Shown here one piece after another: positions 46,712-57,804 of a stretch of 64,000 nt of DNA (position 1 is the stretch's first letter; each line of letters starts with the position of its first letter). Source of the DNA: Tetrapyrgos nigripes (Eukaryota > Basidiomycota > Agaricomycetes > Agaricales > Campanellaceae); the NCBI GenBank assembly GCA_013368315.1, contig JAACJM010000070.1, positions 186,001 through 250,000 on the forward strand, in the 5' to 3' direction. Made by a program: the position numbers and the translations under genes. The notes under the pieces are model-generated. The model was given only the letters and a program-made list of their open reading frames with translations. It was not told where the DNA came from and did not search any database.

Positions 46712-48428
46712 TCAAAATACCCACACACTGAAAATACAAAAATATCTGTTCGGCAGAAGGGCATACAGAAACTTTCGGCATGCCAGAATTCCTTGTCTTC
46801 CTCTTAAAACTTGAGGGCACAGACACCAAAACCGACTCCGACTGATGGCGAGGGATAATATGAAGAGTTTGAGGGGGAGGGGGAGGCCATTTCCTGGTAT
46901 TGGTATGTCAACGCTGGGGATGGGGATGGGTTCTCCGAGCCTGAGTCTGTGAAGAGCAGAATGGGTACCGGTACCGGTGGTAGCGAGGAAGGGATGCTTA
47001 TGGAGGTCTTGGAGAGGAGGGATTTGAAGAGGAGGATGTGCAAAGGGCCAAGGCCCGTTGACATCGAAGCCAATGCCAATGCCAAAGTGAGAATAAAAAT
47101 CAGTGTCGACCACTTCCACAATCCTACTAGTCTCGTTCTCGTTCTCGTTCACCTCTACTTTGGGCCCACCTCTGATGACCAGCATACCACCCTCTGTCAT
47201 GAATCGTTCCCCGCCTATTCATTTCCTTTTACTATCTACTTCCCACTCTACCCCATAAACATCAACCCTTTCTCATCATCGTCTATAGTTACCATCTCTT
47301 TAGATCTATGACTCACATTCTTATCTCTTCCGATTCCTATCTCCATGGACATTCTCAGTGTCAATCACTCCGTATGATCCAGTACCTTCATCTATCCATA
47401 TTTGACTCATTATTCTCTCGCCTTTGACACTTCCACATGATACCGTCTATTATTACTTATTCTTTCCCATCTGTTCATATTTTACTTATATACCTGCGAT
47501 CCTTGTAACCTATTCCTTAGTTCGTTCACTTCGTCTCCGCTCCGTACTTGTACTACGCAGTGTAGAGCCTAGTCAGCTTACTTTCTCTCTGTCTCTCTAC
47601 CTCTCTTTCTTTCTTGATCAATCTACTCTCTTGTAACTGGTTTTTCTCGTACTGTGTGACTTGGGTGGTTATTGAGTGTATCGACAACCTTGACACCCTC
47701 AATCAAGTTGGTTTCAAGCTTACCAGTCTCCATCGTCAAGATAGTTGTATTATGAATAACCACAACACCACTGTTGGAAGTTGATGAAGCTCTTGTCGTC
47801 GATTTTTTGACTTGGGCGATGTCAGTTGAATGCTCAACAACGATCTCCTGGTATTTCAAAAGGTCCTTGATGCAAGAGATCCTGAAAGTCGTACTGTCAT
47901 GCTCAATTTCTGAGGAGCATTTACTGAGCTTGGAGATCTCCAATGAATGCAAGTAGGGACCTGGAATTGTATGAGCTCATTTAGAGCATCCACAGCAAGC
48001 ATAAAAGACACAAACACCCACCCAGGAACCAGAACAATCTCTTCCCATTGAGGTAGTCCCCACCTGTTTTTACAAAGGCAATGGTACGTTTCGACCCCTT
48101 GCATGCACAGAGCACTGCTGATAGGTATTTTCCCAAGGGCAGTCCTTCAACCTCACGAGCTTTGCCATTCACCAAGTCTGTGACTTCTAGAGTTGTGAAA
48201 ATCTGGAGTGGATCATGAGATTGCCATCTGTCCCAGGGATGAAAGATGGCGAATAGTACGGCGTTTTACCCCTGTCATATCGTACAACATGGGTACTTTG
48301 GTCGGTGAATCTTTCCCAACAACCTGAATGACTGGAATGTTCCCGGCCCTGAAGACCACCTTCTTTCCATTCTCATCAGCTCTTAGGTCCTGGAACGCAT
48401 ATACTTTTTGAGTCGGCTTTGTTTCCAT
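46712..48428 (-). pseudogene. unrecognised gene split by a solo LTR
   Basis: A minus-strand gene probably starts at 48428 (METKPTQKVYAFQDLRADEN). It has a middle exon with DLVNGKAREVEGLPLGKYLS, a GT-AG intron (about 48055-47958), then LHSLEISKLSKCSSEIEHDS and SGVVVIHNTTILTMETGKLE. The solo LTR interrupts it after LETNLIEG; on the far side GMLVIRGGPKVEVNENENE continues. The frame is kept if the 501-bp LTR and one 5-bp duplication are left out (506 bp). The VVVIHNTTILTMETG block resembles the start of amidohydrolase-type metal-dependent hydrolases, but the following metal-binding motif is not visible, so I give no function. Near 47130 a GAGAAC hexamer repeat may have slipped, because the next open frame (LWKWSTLIFILTLALALAS) is shifted by one. 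Confidence 0.5.
47195..47695 (+). mobile_element. solo gypsy LTR with 5-bp target duplication
   Basis: The sequence starts TGTCATGAA and ends CTTGACA, 501 bp, the same family as the LTR at 1526-2016. It is flanked by CCCTC on both sides (47190-47194 and 47696-47700). No internal region is present, so it arose by recombination between the two LTRs of a former full element. It interrupts a minus-strand gene. Confidence 0.93.
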
Positions 48429-48910
48429 ATTGACTAGGTCAATGGCTTTAGGGATTGAGAGGGTTTCTGCAAGGTTCTTGTGTGTGTGTGCTTTGAATTC
48501 GATGGTGTGAGGTGATCTGCCAGAAATCCTTTCTCCTCACGAGTTCGTCGTGAGGGGGACACAATGTATTTTCCCTGTGGCCCAAATGATGATGACAGCA
48601 TCGTCCAGTGTAAATGCAAAGGAAGGGTAGGTGGAGCAGAAATCACAGTAAGGTCATAAGCTAGACCATCCCAAGCGTGATGAATAGTTCCAGTCTAAAG
48701 ATCCCTTTAGAACAGAGGGTTAGCATAGTAAAGCACCTGTAGCAGCTAATTAGATGTATCGACCTAGGTCAAAATACCATCCATGTTCATGCATCACAAG
48801 GGTCAATGGACCTGGGCATGGGCAGTTGGCCTACTTGATATGTGCTGTGGCTACCTGACCATTGCCCTATACAGTACTAATGAATCAGCCACTGGATCAG
48901 CCACCTTTAG
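48429..48910. other. upstream of the 47-kb gene, no clear gene
   Basis: A 70-codon minus-strand frame (48646-48434) may be a further exon of the split gene, because it ends just upstream of its first Met, but I found no convincing splice pair. The rest is non-coding. Confidence 0.35.
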
Positions 48911-49230
48911 CCACTGATGTCGGGATATTGACATAAATGAATTGGCTTTATCTGACTTTAGTCACATGTCAGCATATTGAAATAATTCAATTAGCTCTTT
49001 AGTCACATGTCGGGATATTGAAATAATTCAATTAGCTTTATAATGAATATCCCCTTTAGCCACTGATGTCGGGATATTGACATAAATGAATTGGCTTTAT
49101 CTGACTTTAGTCACATGTCGGCATATTGAAATAATTCAATTCGCTTTATAATGAATATCCCCATTCACTTTATGAATATCCCCTTTAGCCACTGATGTCG
49201 GCATGTTGAAAAAATAAATTCGCCTAATCA
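48911..49230. repeat. minisatellite, unit about 50-100 bp
   Basis: Repeated words are CACTGATGTCGGGATATTGA, CATAAATGAATTGGCTTTATCTGAC, TTTAGTCACATGTCRGCATA, TTGAAATAATTCAATTMGC and TTTATAATGAATATCCCC, in the order 1-2-3-4-5 with losses. At least three partial cycles can be seen. Confidence 0.8.
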
Positions 49231-50035
49231 AGGGGTGGCGGAATAAAAATCCCACACATTTGGTAGGGAGAGGAGGGGTCCACCCTGGGCCAAAAATTTG
49301 TTTGACCCCCTATTTGGGTCAGTTTGAGGTATATCCAGCACTTCTCCAGTAAGTAGGTATGTATCTTAGAGTTATATAACTACATAGATACTTGTGAGAG
49401 TGTGTCAAAAAGCTCGAGCGGCCTTAGACTGACAAATCTTATCTTAGATCTAACCGCCACCCCCTTGCGCCTAATACAGTACGAATGAATAAGCTGCCGG
49501 ATCAGCCACCTTTAGCCACCAATGTCGGATTACATACTAAGAAATCAACCCGCCCCCAGCCACAATTTGAATCTGCCACCCCTTTGCTAATACAGTGCGA
49601 ATGAATAAGCCACCGGATCAGCCACCTTTTGCCACCGACGTCTGATTACTAATAAATCAATCCCGCCCTCAGCCACAGAAATTAGGCCAAACAATATTTT
49701 CCGCTAATATCCGCCCCTAACAATGATCAGCGGCCAATGGTTCGGCCAATGTCTCAGCCGGCAATACCCGAGACCTCTCCAGGCCATTTCTTGTTTGCAT
49801 TTTCACTACTCTATGTACACTCATTATTGCACTATTCTACTTATAGGCATAACATTGCCTAACTGCCACAATGTCTTTTTTTTGCCAACGCAGGAAATAT
49901 GCTACATTCAGGGTCCCAAATCCTACAGAATTACACATGAATTGGTGCCGCCTCTCTTTCCGGGGATTCAGGGACCTTCGGAACCGTTGTTGACTTGCTA
50001 AGTTGACCACCGACTCACTTTGGGAATAAACCATC
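49231..50035. repeat. AT-rich intergenic with two diverged repeat blocks
   Basis: 49475-49560 and 49590-49680 share TACAGTRCGAATGAATAAGC, CCGGATCAGCCACCTTT and ATTACTAAKAAATCAA words, a diverged direct duplication. CCGCCACCCC-type words are frequent. No gene. Confidence 0.55.
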
Positions 50036-50365
50036 GGATAAAAGAGTAGAAGTGAGAAGAGCTGGGGATTATGAAGGGAAATGACTAGGTCATGGTCTCT
50101 TCTTATAAACAAAATACTTAGTACTGTCCAGATTATTCTGGCCATCTCAGAACCAAACAATGTCAATGATACTGACCTTGTGGATGTGGTATGGCACCAT
50201 TACAACATAAGTGGTAAGTCTGAGAGGTGAATCAGACCAAATCTCAGAATTTACTGGGAAAAGACATGTGCAGCAGGGATTAGTAATGACTCTCTGATAC
50301 CCAGGAGCCTCTGGTATGAATTCTACATACAGAATACTCGGAGGACAAAGATAATGCATAGCCAC
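50036..50365 (-). pseudogene. relic of the USP-like peptidase C-terminus
   Basis: The minus strand reads PPSILYVEF (the 13.3-kb copy has APSILSFYVG), then, with frame changes, LRLTTYVVM-P-YH-H ... IIDIVWF-DG, lining up with RLAGVVYFGDGHFTSRMI and VWFHDG of the other copies. Stops and shifts interrupt it. It lies divergent from, and directly upstream of, the KDZ transposase. The assignment is weaker than for the other two copies. Confidence 0.4.
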
Positions 50366-50461
50366 GTGGTGTGTTCAATTACCAATTGAACATCTTCATT
50401 TTTTCGTGACGTTCACGAATCACATCTTGACTTCAGGGTTCTTCAATTTTTCTCCCTTCCC
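50366..50461 (+). promoter_or_regulatory. KDZ 5' flank with short palindromes
   Basis: GTTCAATTACCAATTGAAC (50372-50390) is an imperfect palindrome and GTGACGTTCACGAATCAC (50407-50424) is another short self-complementary stretch. They lie 40-90 bp upstream of the transposase start and could be binding sites or element-end motifs. Confidence 0.35.
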
Positions 50462-53400
50462 ATGTCTAGTCGACGAGCACACAAACGCCAGCGGAATGTC
50501 TATCGGGACCGTGTCGACATTGCGGGTGACATTGAGGTTGTCCATGCCCGAACATCACAACTCAACAGCCGTGGCCACACATTAGAAACCCCTCGCTCTC
50601 CCCAGAGAACACGAACAACTTGGGTAATAGGCGACTCCTGGACTCCTCAAGATGATGCTGAATATGCTCTGGAACCTTCCGATGACTGGGTTGACGATGC
50701 TGTAGACGCTGAGGTTTTCGACCAACCCAACTCAATTGTCTATCAAGTTGAGGCCCCAAAAAAGCGGTATAAGCATTCAAAACGATCAGTAAGTGCAGTA
50801 AATCGTCGTATTATATATCAAACTCAAAATTTATTCCTTTTCAGCGTTATGCAAATATGGTTTGGAAAGATCTGTACCGCCAGCAATATCTAGACGAGCT
50901 GGTACGATGGGATGGACGTGGCGATTCTATGTCTCAGGAAGTGTGTTCAGATTGTCTAGCGAGACGCGCAGAGATCCCAGGGGATGCTGAGTATAGGTGT
51001 CAGGAGTGTTTTCTCCCTGACTTGACCTGTTCATCTTGCATTGTGCGACGGCACCGTCTCAATCCGCTTCACAAGATACAGGTGAGTAGCATGGCTTCTT
51101 TGATGACTTCTACTGAATTGAGACCTTTTGATCAGCGTTGGGATGGCACAATGTTCGTTCCAACGACGTTGGCAAAGCTCGGACTCATGGTACAGCTCAA
51201 CCATCTCAGTATGCATTGTACCCACCCCAAACCATGTCACCAGGCAATGCGTGTAATCGACGTGAACGGCATTCATGAAATCAACATCTTGTACTGTGAC
51301 TGTGGCAAGTTCGTTCCCCGTCATCTACAATTAATGCGACGCGGCCTATATCCTTCCACTCAAGATACCCCCAGAACATGTGCTACATTTCGTCTCCTTC
51401 GCTTGCTCCACTGTCTAACGTTGACATCGAAGGGGTCTAATTACGAATTTTACAAGACCCTGAAGATGCTCACCGACAATTCCGGACTCACCAAGTTACC
51501 GTCACGTTACAATGCTCTCCGCCGCATGACACTTCAATGGAGGCATCTCAAGATGTTGAAGCGAGGTGGACGGGCTCATGACCCTGACCCTAACCGAGTT
51601 GTCAACACCGCCTCGGGTGCTTTAGCCATACGATGCCCATCGTGTCCATGGTTAGGGATCAACCTTTCTCCTCATGATTTTGAGCAGGCCCCAGTTGAGT
51701 TCCAGTAAGTGATTTTTAGTCTTGTTTATCTCTATTCTGACATGTTGATCATATCTAGGTTCCTATATCGTGTTATTATTGTATTAGACGCAAACTTCCG
51801 TCTAAAAAATCAGCTTGTATCATCATTCTCTCGTGACCCGGGCTTTGGTATAGGTCAGGCATATTTTGTTCCTCGTCCAGCCTATGAGGAGCACATACGC
51901 AGTCTGATACATGAGGATGATGTGAGCGACGTCAATTTGACTAGTAATTCTTACTGTCGCTCACTCTTTGACAACAGATCAGCACTTGCGTTGGATTTGC
52001 TGCTCTCGCCAAAGCAGCAACAAAATTCAGCCGAGGACTCCGATACACCGGTGTAGGTTCTGCATCGTGTGGACGTTCAGATATGATATTCCCCAATGGA
52101 TGTGGTAACCTGGAGAATGGAGAACGGTGAGTCCTTACCTATTTCATATGTATATATACTAATTGTCTTATAGGTATGCGAACATGGATTATATCTTTGC
52201 TTCAGCCTTGCAGAGCTTCACACTCCTGGTGGCTCTACTGGTAAGCTATGACATTGCTTGCCAGTGGTTCCTCAATCTTTTTAAGAGGATGGAGACTGTC
52301 TGGCCTGACCACCTCAAGCTCAATTTCCCAGAGAACACTAATCCAGCTATCGGCAAATTCCACGAGCCAGCACATATACAAGAACAACATCAAATGTATT
52401 CCCTGAATCTCATTCAAGGTGCAGGTCACAGTGACTGTGAAGGGCCAGAACGGATATGGGCAGGTCATAATGCGGTTGCCAATGCAACAAAAACGATGGG
52501 ACCGGGATCGAGGATGGATGTTCTAGACGACCATTTTGGGTTCTGGAATTATCAGAAGTATATTGGTATGGGTAAGTTCTTTGTTGTCTAAATGATCGCT
52601 TACTCCGATGAACACTGCACAATGCATGTCATTTTAGGTGATACATTGCGCAGACGCTATGTTGCAGCGCTGAAGGAACGCAATCGCCAAGTCGACGCTC
52701 ACGACGGTTGGACCCAACGGCTGCCCCAAGACTTGGTCAGGAAGTGGGAAGAGATCTGCGTTGCTTGGGAGCATGCACCATGGCCAAAAGCTGGGGTTGA
52801 AAACCCTTATCATATTTCTAATGAGTGTAAGTCTCGCTTCCTTACACTAGCATCCATGTACTAATTCATATTATTAGTTCTATCTGAAGAACAAGCATTC
52901 GAGGAGCTAGAAGCCGAAGATAATGTATGTGCTCGTCGAGAAGGCCGATTATCCAGGAATGCCGTCAGTGCTCCTGGTTTCTTACGAATGGGGTTGGAAC
53001 TCGAAGATGCCATGTGAGTATTTAGATTTTTTTAATTGTCTCTCTAAACATTATTGTATTTAGGGCCGAAATACGTCAACTTGTTACCAAATCACGCCAC
53101 GAAAACTCCCAGACACGGGCCGACTCCACTTTACAAGAAAGGCGAGCACCTCTGCAAGAAAAGCTTTGTGTTTACAGACAGCTCCGGGCAATTTACATGC
53201 CGGGTTTGCTTCAGCATCTGGTTGACATTGGCGAGGACATTGAGGGTGGCGATGTTGGTGACAACATCGAAGACCACAAATTGTGGCTTCCCTCAGACAT
53301 CCCCGCTGACAAGCGAGGCTCAGTTTGTATTGACTACCTCCCCCTTATGGAAGACCGTGCTCGGACCGCCCAACTCGACTCCTGTATTCAAAACTTGCGA

Positions 53401-54405
53401 CATACCCTTCGCGTCAAAAGTCGTATGGTAATCTTTAAAAACAAGAACATTCGTGGTCAGCGTCCTGGACTCCGATCACGTACCATTATTGACCGTGTTC
53501 ATACGAGGGCGAAAGCTATAGCCAACAAGTACCGCCGGGTGAGGGAAGCAAAACATAGACTCATTGGATCTGGAACCTGGGAAGCACTTTATCAAGTGTT
53601 GAGGGATGCCGACGTTCGGTCTTACTTTGATCACAGTAAACCTTCAGAGCGACCGGGAAGACAGGGTGTCAATGAAGACTCATGGGAGCCTCAGCTGGAA
53701 GGAGGTAATGGGCAAGATTCATCAGAACGAAGAGGGCAGGATGATGGAGAAGGTATAGACCTTTTTGCAGAGTCAAGGGAAGAGGTGGGAGGGACCATGG
53801 TGAGAGAAAGCAGGGAGGGTACAGGAGAGACACATCGGATCAATTCCTGGATTTGGACTTCAGGCCCTGGGATGACACTGGAGGATGGTGCTGATGAGGA
53901 GAACGAGATTTGCCGGTCAGAATGGTGTAGGAGCCGTTCGAGATCTCACAGGGGGAAAGAGGAAGTAATGGGATTGAAAGAGGAAATGCGTCGGACCGGT
54001 GCATTCCTAGAGTGGAAGTCCGGGTGGTGGATGGACAGAGTGTCAGTCAGGGATGGGACTTCTGATGTGGACCATGCGCTTGCGGAGGGCTTGAAAGCAT
54101 ATGCCATAAAGCAGGCCACGCATCAGAGGAATCTCCTAACCCTCTTTCGTTCCCAGTGGACCAAACCACTCTCTATGGATCATTCACATATCCCTCTTCC
54201 ATTCACTGCGCCAATGACAACTCTGGCCAATACATTGGATGACGTGTCAGAACCATACGACCATTCTGGCTGTCCTACTGTCATTGGCAACATTGATCCC
54301 GATGGGGCAAACCAAGATGACGATGACGAGGACTCCTCAGATGGTAGTGGTCTTGAGGATGGCGATAGCGATGAAGAGGAAACTGAAGAGGAGGAATTGG
54401 CTTGA
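50462..54405 (+). CDS. KDZ (Kyakuja-Dileera-Zisupton) transposase
   Basis: This is the transposase of a KDZ DNA transposon, a large fungal group. Exons from 50462 give a basic N-terminus (MSSRRAHKRQRNVYRDRV), the segment WKDLYRQQYLDELVRWDGRG, the cysteine cluster (CSDCLARRAE, YRCQECFLPDLTCSSCIVRR, H-PLHKIQ) of the KDZ-associated CxC2 type, then FRLLRLLHCLTLTSKGSNYE, RCPSCPWLGINLS, DANFRLKNQL (first Asp), GFAALAKAATKFSRGLRYTG, VSYDIACQW (second Asp) and GHSDCEGPERIWAGHN (acidic triad end). The C-terminus is acidic (DDDDEDSSDGSGLEDGD ... EEEEELA). Introns are GT-AG; for example GTGAGC near 51925 to ACAG at 51978 removes what looks like a frameshift. I found no real break, so the gene may be functional. 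Element ends were not located. Confidence 0.88.
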
Positions 54406-55331
54406 TTAGTTTATGTTTTATCTTTAAATCATCTATGTTCTACATTTCGTTCACATTGTATATTTAAATCTATTGTATCTATAGTGTAAAAATTGATATA
54501 GAGTTGATATAGAGTTTTTGAAAGGTACGAGACTGAGTGTCCGTATTAGGAGCATTAGTGGCAACAACTTTTGCGAAGTTGATCTTGGGTGCATATTTCT
54601 TCGAAATATTCTGGGATGCAGGCCTACTTACTTTATATACAAATGTTACTGTGTAGTGGAAATTCGGTATGAGGAGAATCAGCAGAACTGGTTCTATGGA
54701 ACAAAATGCTTTTCACCCCTATTCATACTTGAACGCTGGTGCAAAATGGGCAGGTATTTACAAGTTAGAACTAGGTATAAGTATAAGCATACTACTACTG
54801 CTAAGTGAGCCTTATATTGTCATAATTTGGATGAAAGAGCATAAAGGTTCTACATTCACTTATAAGTTTTCACCCCTATTCGTACTTGAACGCTGGCGCG
54901 AAATGGGCAGGTATTTACAAGTTAGAAATAGGTACAGGTATAAGCATACTACTACTGCTAAGTAAGCCTTATATTGTCATAATTTGGATGAAAGAGCACA
55001 AAGGTTCTACGTTCACTTATAATGCGAACAGTTGAACACATGGAAGCGGAAGCATTGCATACTTTGCGTCCTGAGTCAAAGTTTTCAATCTCACGTTATA
55101 TTCCTGCATTGCACTTTTTCCTTTTTTTTTCGTGCAAAAAATGTATAATAGCTTCTAGTATTCTCATCTATAGCTTAATAAGTGCTTGAGCATACAGAGG
55201 AGAAGTGTTTTCATGCATTCAACCCGTGGCGATGTCGGTATAAGGTTGTAGATATATTTGGGAGATCTAGATCTATTTCACTGTACATAAGAAGCTCAAC
55301 CCTCCGTGTCCTCAACTCATTCCTCACCATC
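54406..55331. repeat. spacer with 157-bp tandem duplication
   Basis: CACCCCTATTCATACTTGAACGC starts at 54714 and, with C to T and T to C changes, at 54871. Both units go on through GGGCAGGTATTTACAAGTTAGAA, CATACTACTACTGCTAAG and ATTTGGATGAAAGAGCA. It lies between the KDZ transposase and gene A. No gene. Confidence 0.8.
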
Positions 55332-56758
55332 ATGTCTCTTCCAAACAACGAGCCAGGTCTGTCTCCCATTCCTTGCCCACTCTTTTACTGACTCAGACAT
55401 CTTTGTAGAGGTTCTCATGCATCGTATTGTTCTACACCCTGGTTCTGGTGAGTTTAACTCTTCATAGAGGTGGCATTTTCGTGATCACAGTCACTATTAT
55501 AGTCATTCTCATAGAGGTGTCCGAGGACATTCCTCCCATGAGTTCTAGTGTGTCCAGCACAAGCTCTATGTCACGTTCTACATCGGTGACCACTGATTCA
55601 ACATCGTGAGTGTACTTAGCTTGACATTCAGCTACATACTAACACTCTGGCAGTTTTTACGTTTCTGCGGGTCGCTCTCCGATCGTCATATCCAATCCTA
55701 ACCCAGCTCCCAGGTCAGCAGCTTTGAGTGCTGCTAATGAGGCTGTTGCCACCCGGCGTTCGGCTGCTATTAGTAATAACCCAGCAGTTGCCACACGGCG
55801 TCAGGCTGCTGTTAGTCATAACGTAGCCTCTAGGTTAACTGTCTCAGAGCCTCGCAGTCCAGTGGCTTGCAGTCGCTCTCGTCCAACCCCACCGGTATGT
55901 CTTTCTCCTACATCATGATCCATAACAACTTTTACTGATACTAATAAATAGCCATTCATCACTGATCCGGATACATTTCCAGTTTCTACCTCTGTTCCGA
56001 GGACTCCGCGATCAACTGCCTCAGAGCCTCGCAGTCGCTCTCGTCCGACCCCGCCGACTGATCCGGATACATTTCCAGTTTCTACCTCTGTTCCAAGGAC
56101 TCCGCATACAGGACGTCATATGGCCACCAGTATTCAGAGCCCTCGAGTCCATGATTCACCTGCCATACTTCCCCGAGCTCAGTCCACAAGAAACACCATC
56201 AACTCCGGAACTCAACCAATTTACGTCTTATTCAAGAGGGTTCCTACCATTGTAGAATTGTCCCGTTCTTGTCCTCAGGCCACCAGGAATGTCACCTTGG
56301 TCCTTCGTGGATCACGCATTGGCATATTCCCTTCTTCGTAAGTATTGTATTTTCAGATCTTTGATTGCATGACATTGATAATCCTCTCTAGGAGGCTTGC
56401 TCGAGAATTTACAGATGGCATCTCTGACTCTCATGCTCAAAACTTTGATAATGTCGATGCTGCCATCGAGTTCTATAGTACATGCAAGGCTGGTGTACCT
56501 GCAATGCCCAGACCTGAGATCCTTCCTGCTGTCCCACCATCGTCATCTTACACTCCCCTCATCAACGATGTTGAGTATCAACAACAGGATATGTACCTTG
56601 TAATGAAAGGTGACCAGCCACTGATTGCGGCCACTTTTGAGGAGATCCTCGAATACTTCGAGGGTCCAGCTCCAGCACTTTCTGATCAATATGACAGACT
56701 CGACAGTGACTTTGATGATCTGTTGGAGCAGGAATTGAGGGAGCTGGAGCAACAATGA
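55332..56758 (+). CDS. gene A, right copy: unrecognised KDZ-associated protein
   Basis: This homolog of 17846-18957 has unknown function. It starts MSLPNNEPG at 55332; the next exons give VLMHRIVLHPGSG, GGIFVITVTIIVILIEVSED (a possible membrane or hydrophobic helix) with a Ser/Thr-rich tail, then long Pro/Ser/Arg-rich low-complexity sequence. An exon with QPIYVLFKRVPTIVELSRSC and a last exon with NFDNVDAAIEFYSTCKAGV and an acidic Leu/Glu end (DDLLEQELRELEQQ) follow. The IYVLF ... F-DVDAAIEFY pattern faintly recalls RNase H1 N-terminal-type domains, but the match is too weak to claim. A 97-bp tandem repeat (about 55965-56105) lengthens the Pro/Ser part. It sits between the KDZ transposase and genes D and B. 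Confidence 0.6.
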
Positions 56759-56984
56759 AGTAATTAGTTTATATTAGATTGCTGCATCCTGTCAGTAATT
56801 TATACTAGATCGTTGTATCCTGCAGCTTTTCTCATGCTAAGTAAATTTGTCCTATCACTCCGAGAACTTCTTTGAAATTTACCATTCCATTTCGCCACAT
56901 CTAAGCATTTCAATTTATTCCATCATTCCAACTGGAATACTATTTCGCCAAGTCAGAAAAAATTGTGGCATTGCCCTAGATAAA

Positions 56985-57660
56985 AGTTATATCAAGGTAT
57001 ACATTGAAACATTTCTGCAACGGCGACATCCTCTTCGGGTATTTCAGGGTGGTCATAGCCGTTGGGCCACTCTCCTAAATGCTTATAGTGAAACAAAGCA
57101 TAATACCCCTGTTCCTTTGCTGTCTCAGCTTCTGTCTGCCACCAAATTTCCTGCTCTCTGGCCTGCCTGATTTCCTGCCTGGAAGGCTGTTGAGCACGAG
57201 CACTGGGTAAACGATAATAAGTAAGGCAAAATATGTAAATGTTTGGATTACGAACCGTTTGCGCCGCCTGTGCTCCTTGTATGCGAGGAAATCTCGATTT
57301 TCTTGCCGATATTTCGCATCGTATGGACGACGGTTACTGAGAGCCATTTGTGATTGCTCCTGAGTCATGACAGCAGCCCTGCGTTGGCGTCTTGATCGCA
57401 AAGAGAGTTAGAGCACGGGTACAAATTTTTAGGAAAGGACTCACTGTTCTCGTCTTTGACTTGCGAGCTTAGCCGCATTTCTGGCCGTTAAAAATTCAAA
57501 GAAGGATCAGAGAGGGCCAGATACATACATTAACGAAGACTCACCTTGCGTAGTAGGCTCTCCGTCGACGGAGAACTTCAGGGTGATCAGCTGGCATATG
57601 GTGGTGAGGGACAACTTGCAATTTCTCCCTGAGACTGGCTGGCGAGATCCCAGATCTAAA
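56985..57660 (-). CDS. gene D: small basic protein, divergent from gene B
   Basis: Minus-strand exons give LREKLQVVPHHHMPADHPEV with LRRRRAYYAR, then a very basic segment (RSRRQRRAAVMTQEQSQMAL, NRRPYDAKYRQENRDFLAYK, EHRRRKRF), and after a GT-AG intron (about 57256-57205) AGNLVAEAETAKEQGYYALF and HLGEWPNGYDHPEIPEEDVA. Charge and helical pattern suggest a nucleic-acid-binding or coiled-coil protein. Splice-compatible ends support it as a real gene, but start and stop are not fixed. It lies between A and B on the opposite strand and would share its upstream region with gene B. I see no matching gene in the left set. Confidence 0.4.
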
Positions 57661-57804
57661 ATGTGGCAAGCTGCAAATATCAGTCAACTAAAACTTCAAA
57701 TAAATCACAGAAATGGTTTACTGACCACTGTATCTTTTCGTTTGCTCTCCTTGGTCACTTGCCCTTTGCGTTGTCTTTGCGCCACATTCAGCTCTATACG
57801 TACC

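Noticed and set aside
46712..48428. Naming the split gene an amidohydrolase
   Set aside because: Only a short N-terminal-like block fits; the HxH metal motif expected soon after is not visible in either frame.
48911..49230. A CRISPR-like array
   Set aside because: The repeats are contiguous, of varied length and without unique spacers of constant size, so this is a minisatellite in a fungal genome.
51709..52056. Apparent frameshift in the KDZ transposase after YEEHIRSLIHEDD
   Set aside because: A GT-AG intron (GTGAGC near 51925 to ACAG near 51978) restores the frame into ISTCVGFAALAKA.
55332..56758. Assigning gene A to the RNase H1 N-terminal domain family
   Set aside because: Only a faint pattern (IYVLF, later F-DVDAAIEFY) is visible, and key aromatic and Gly positions do not line up.
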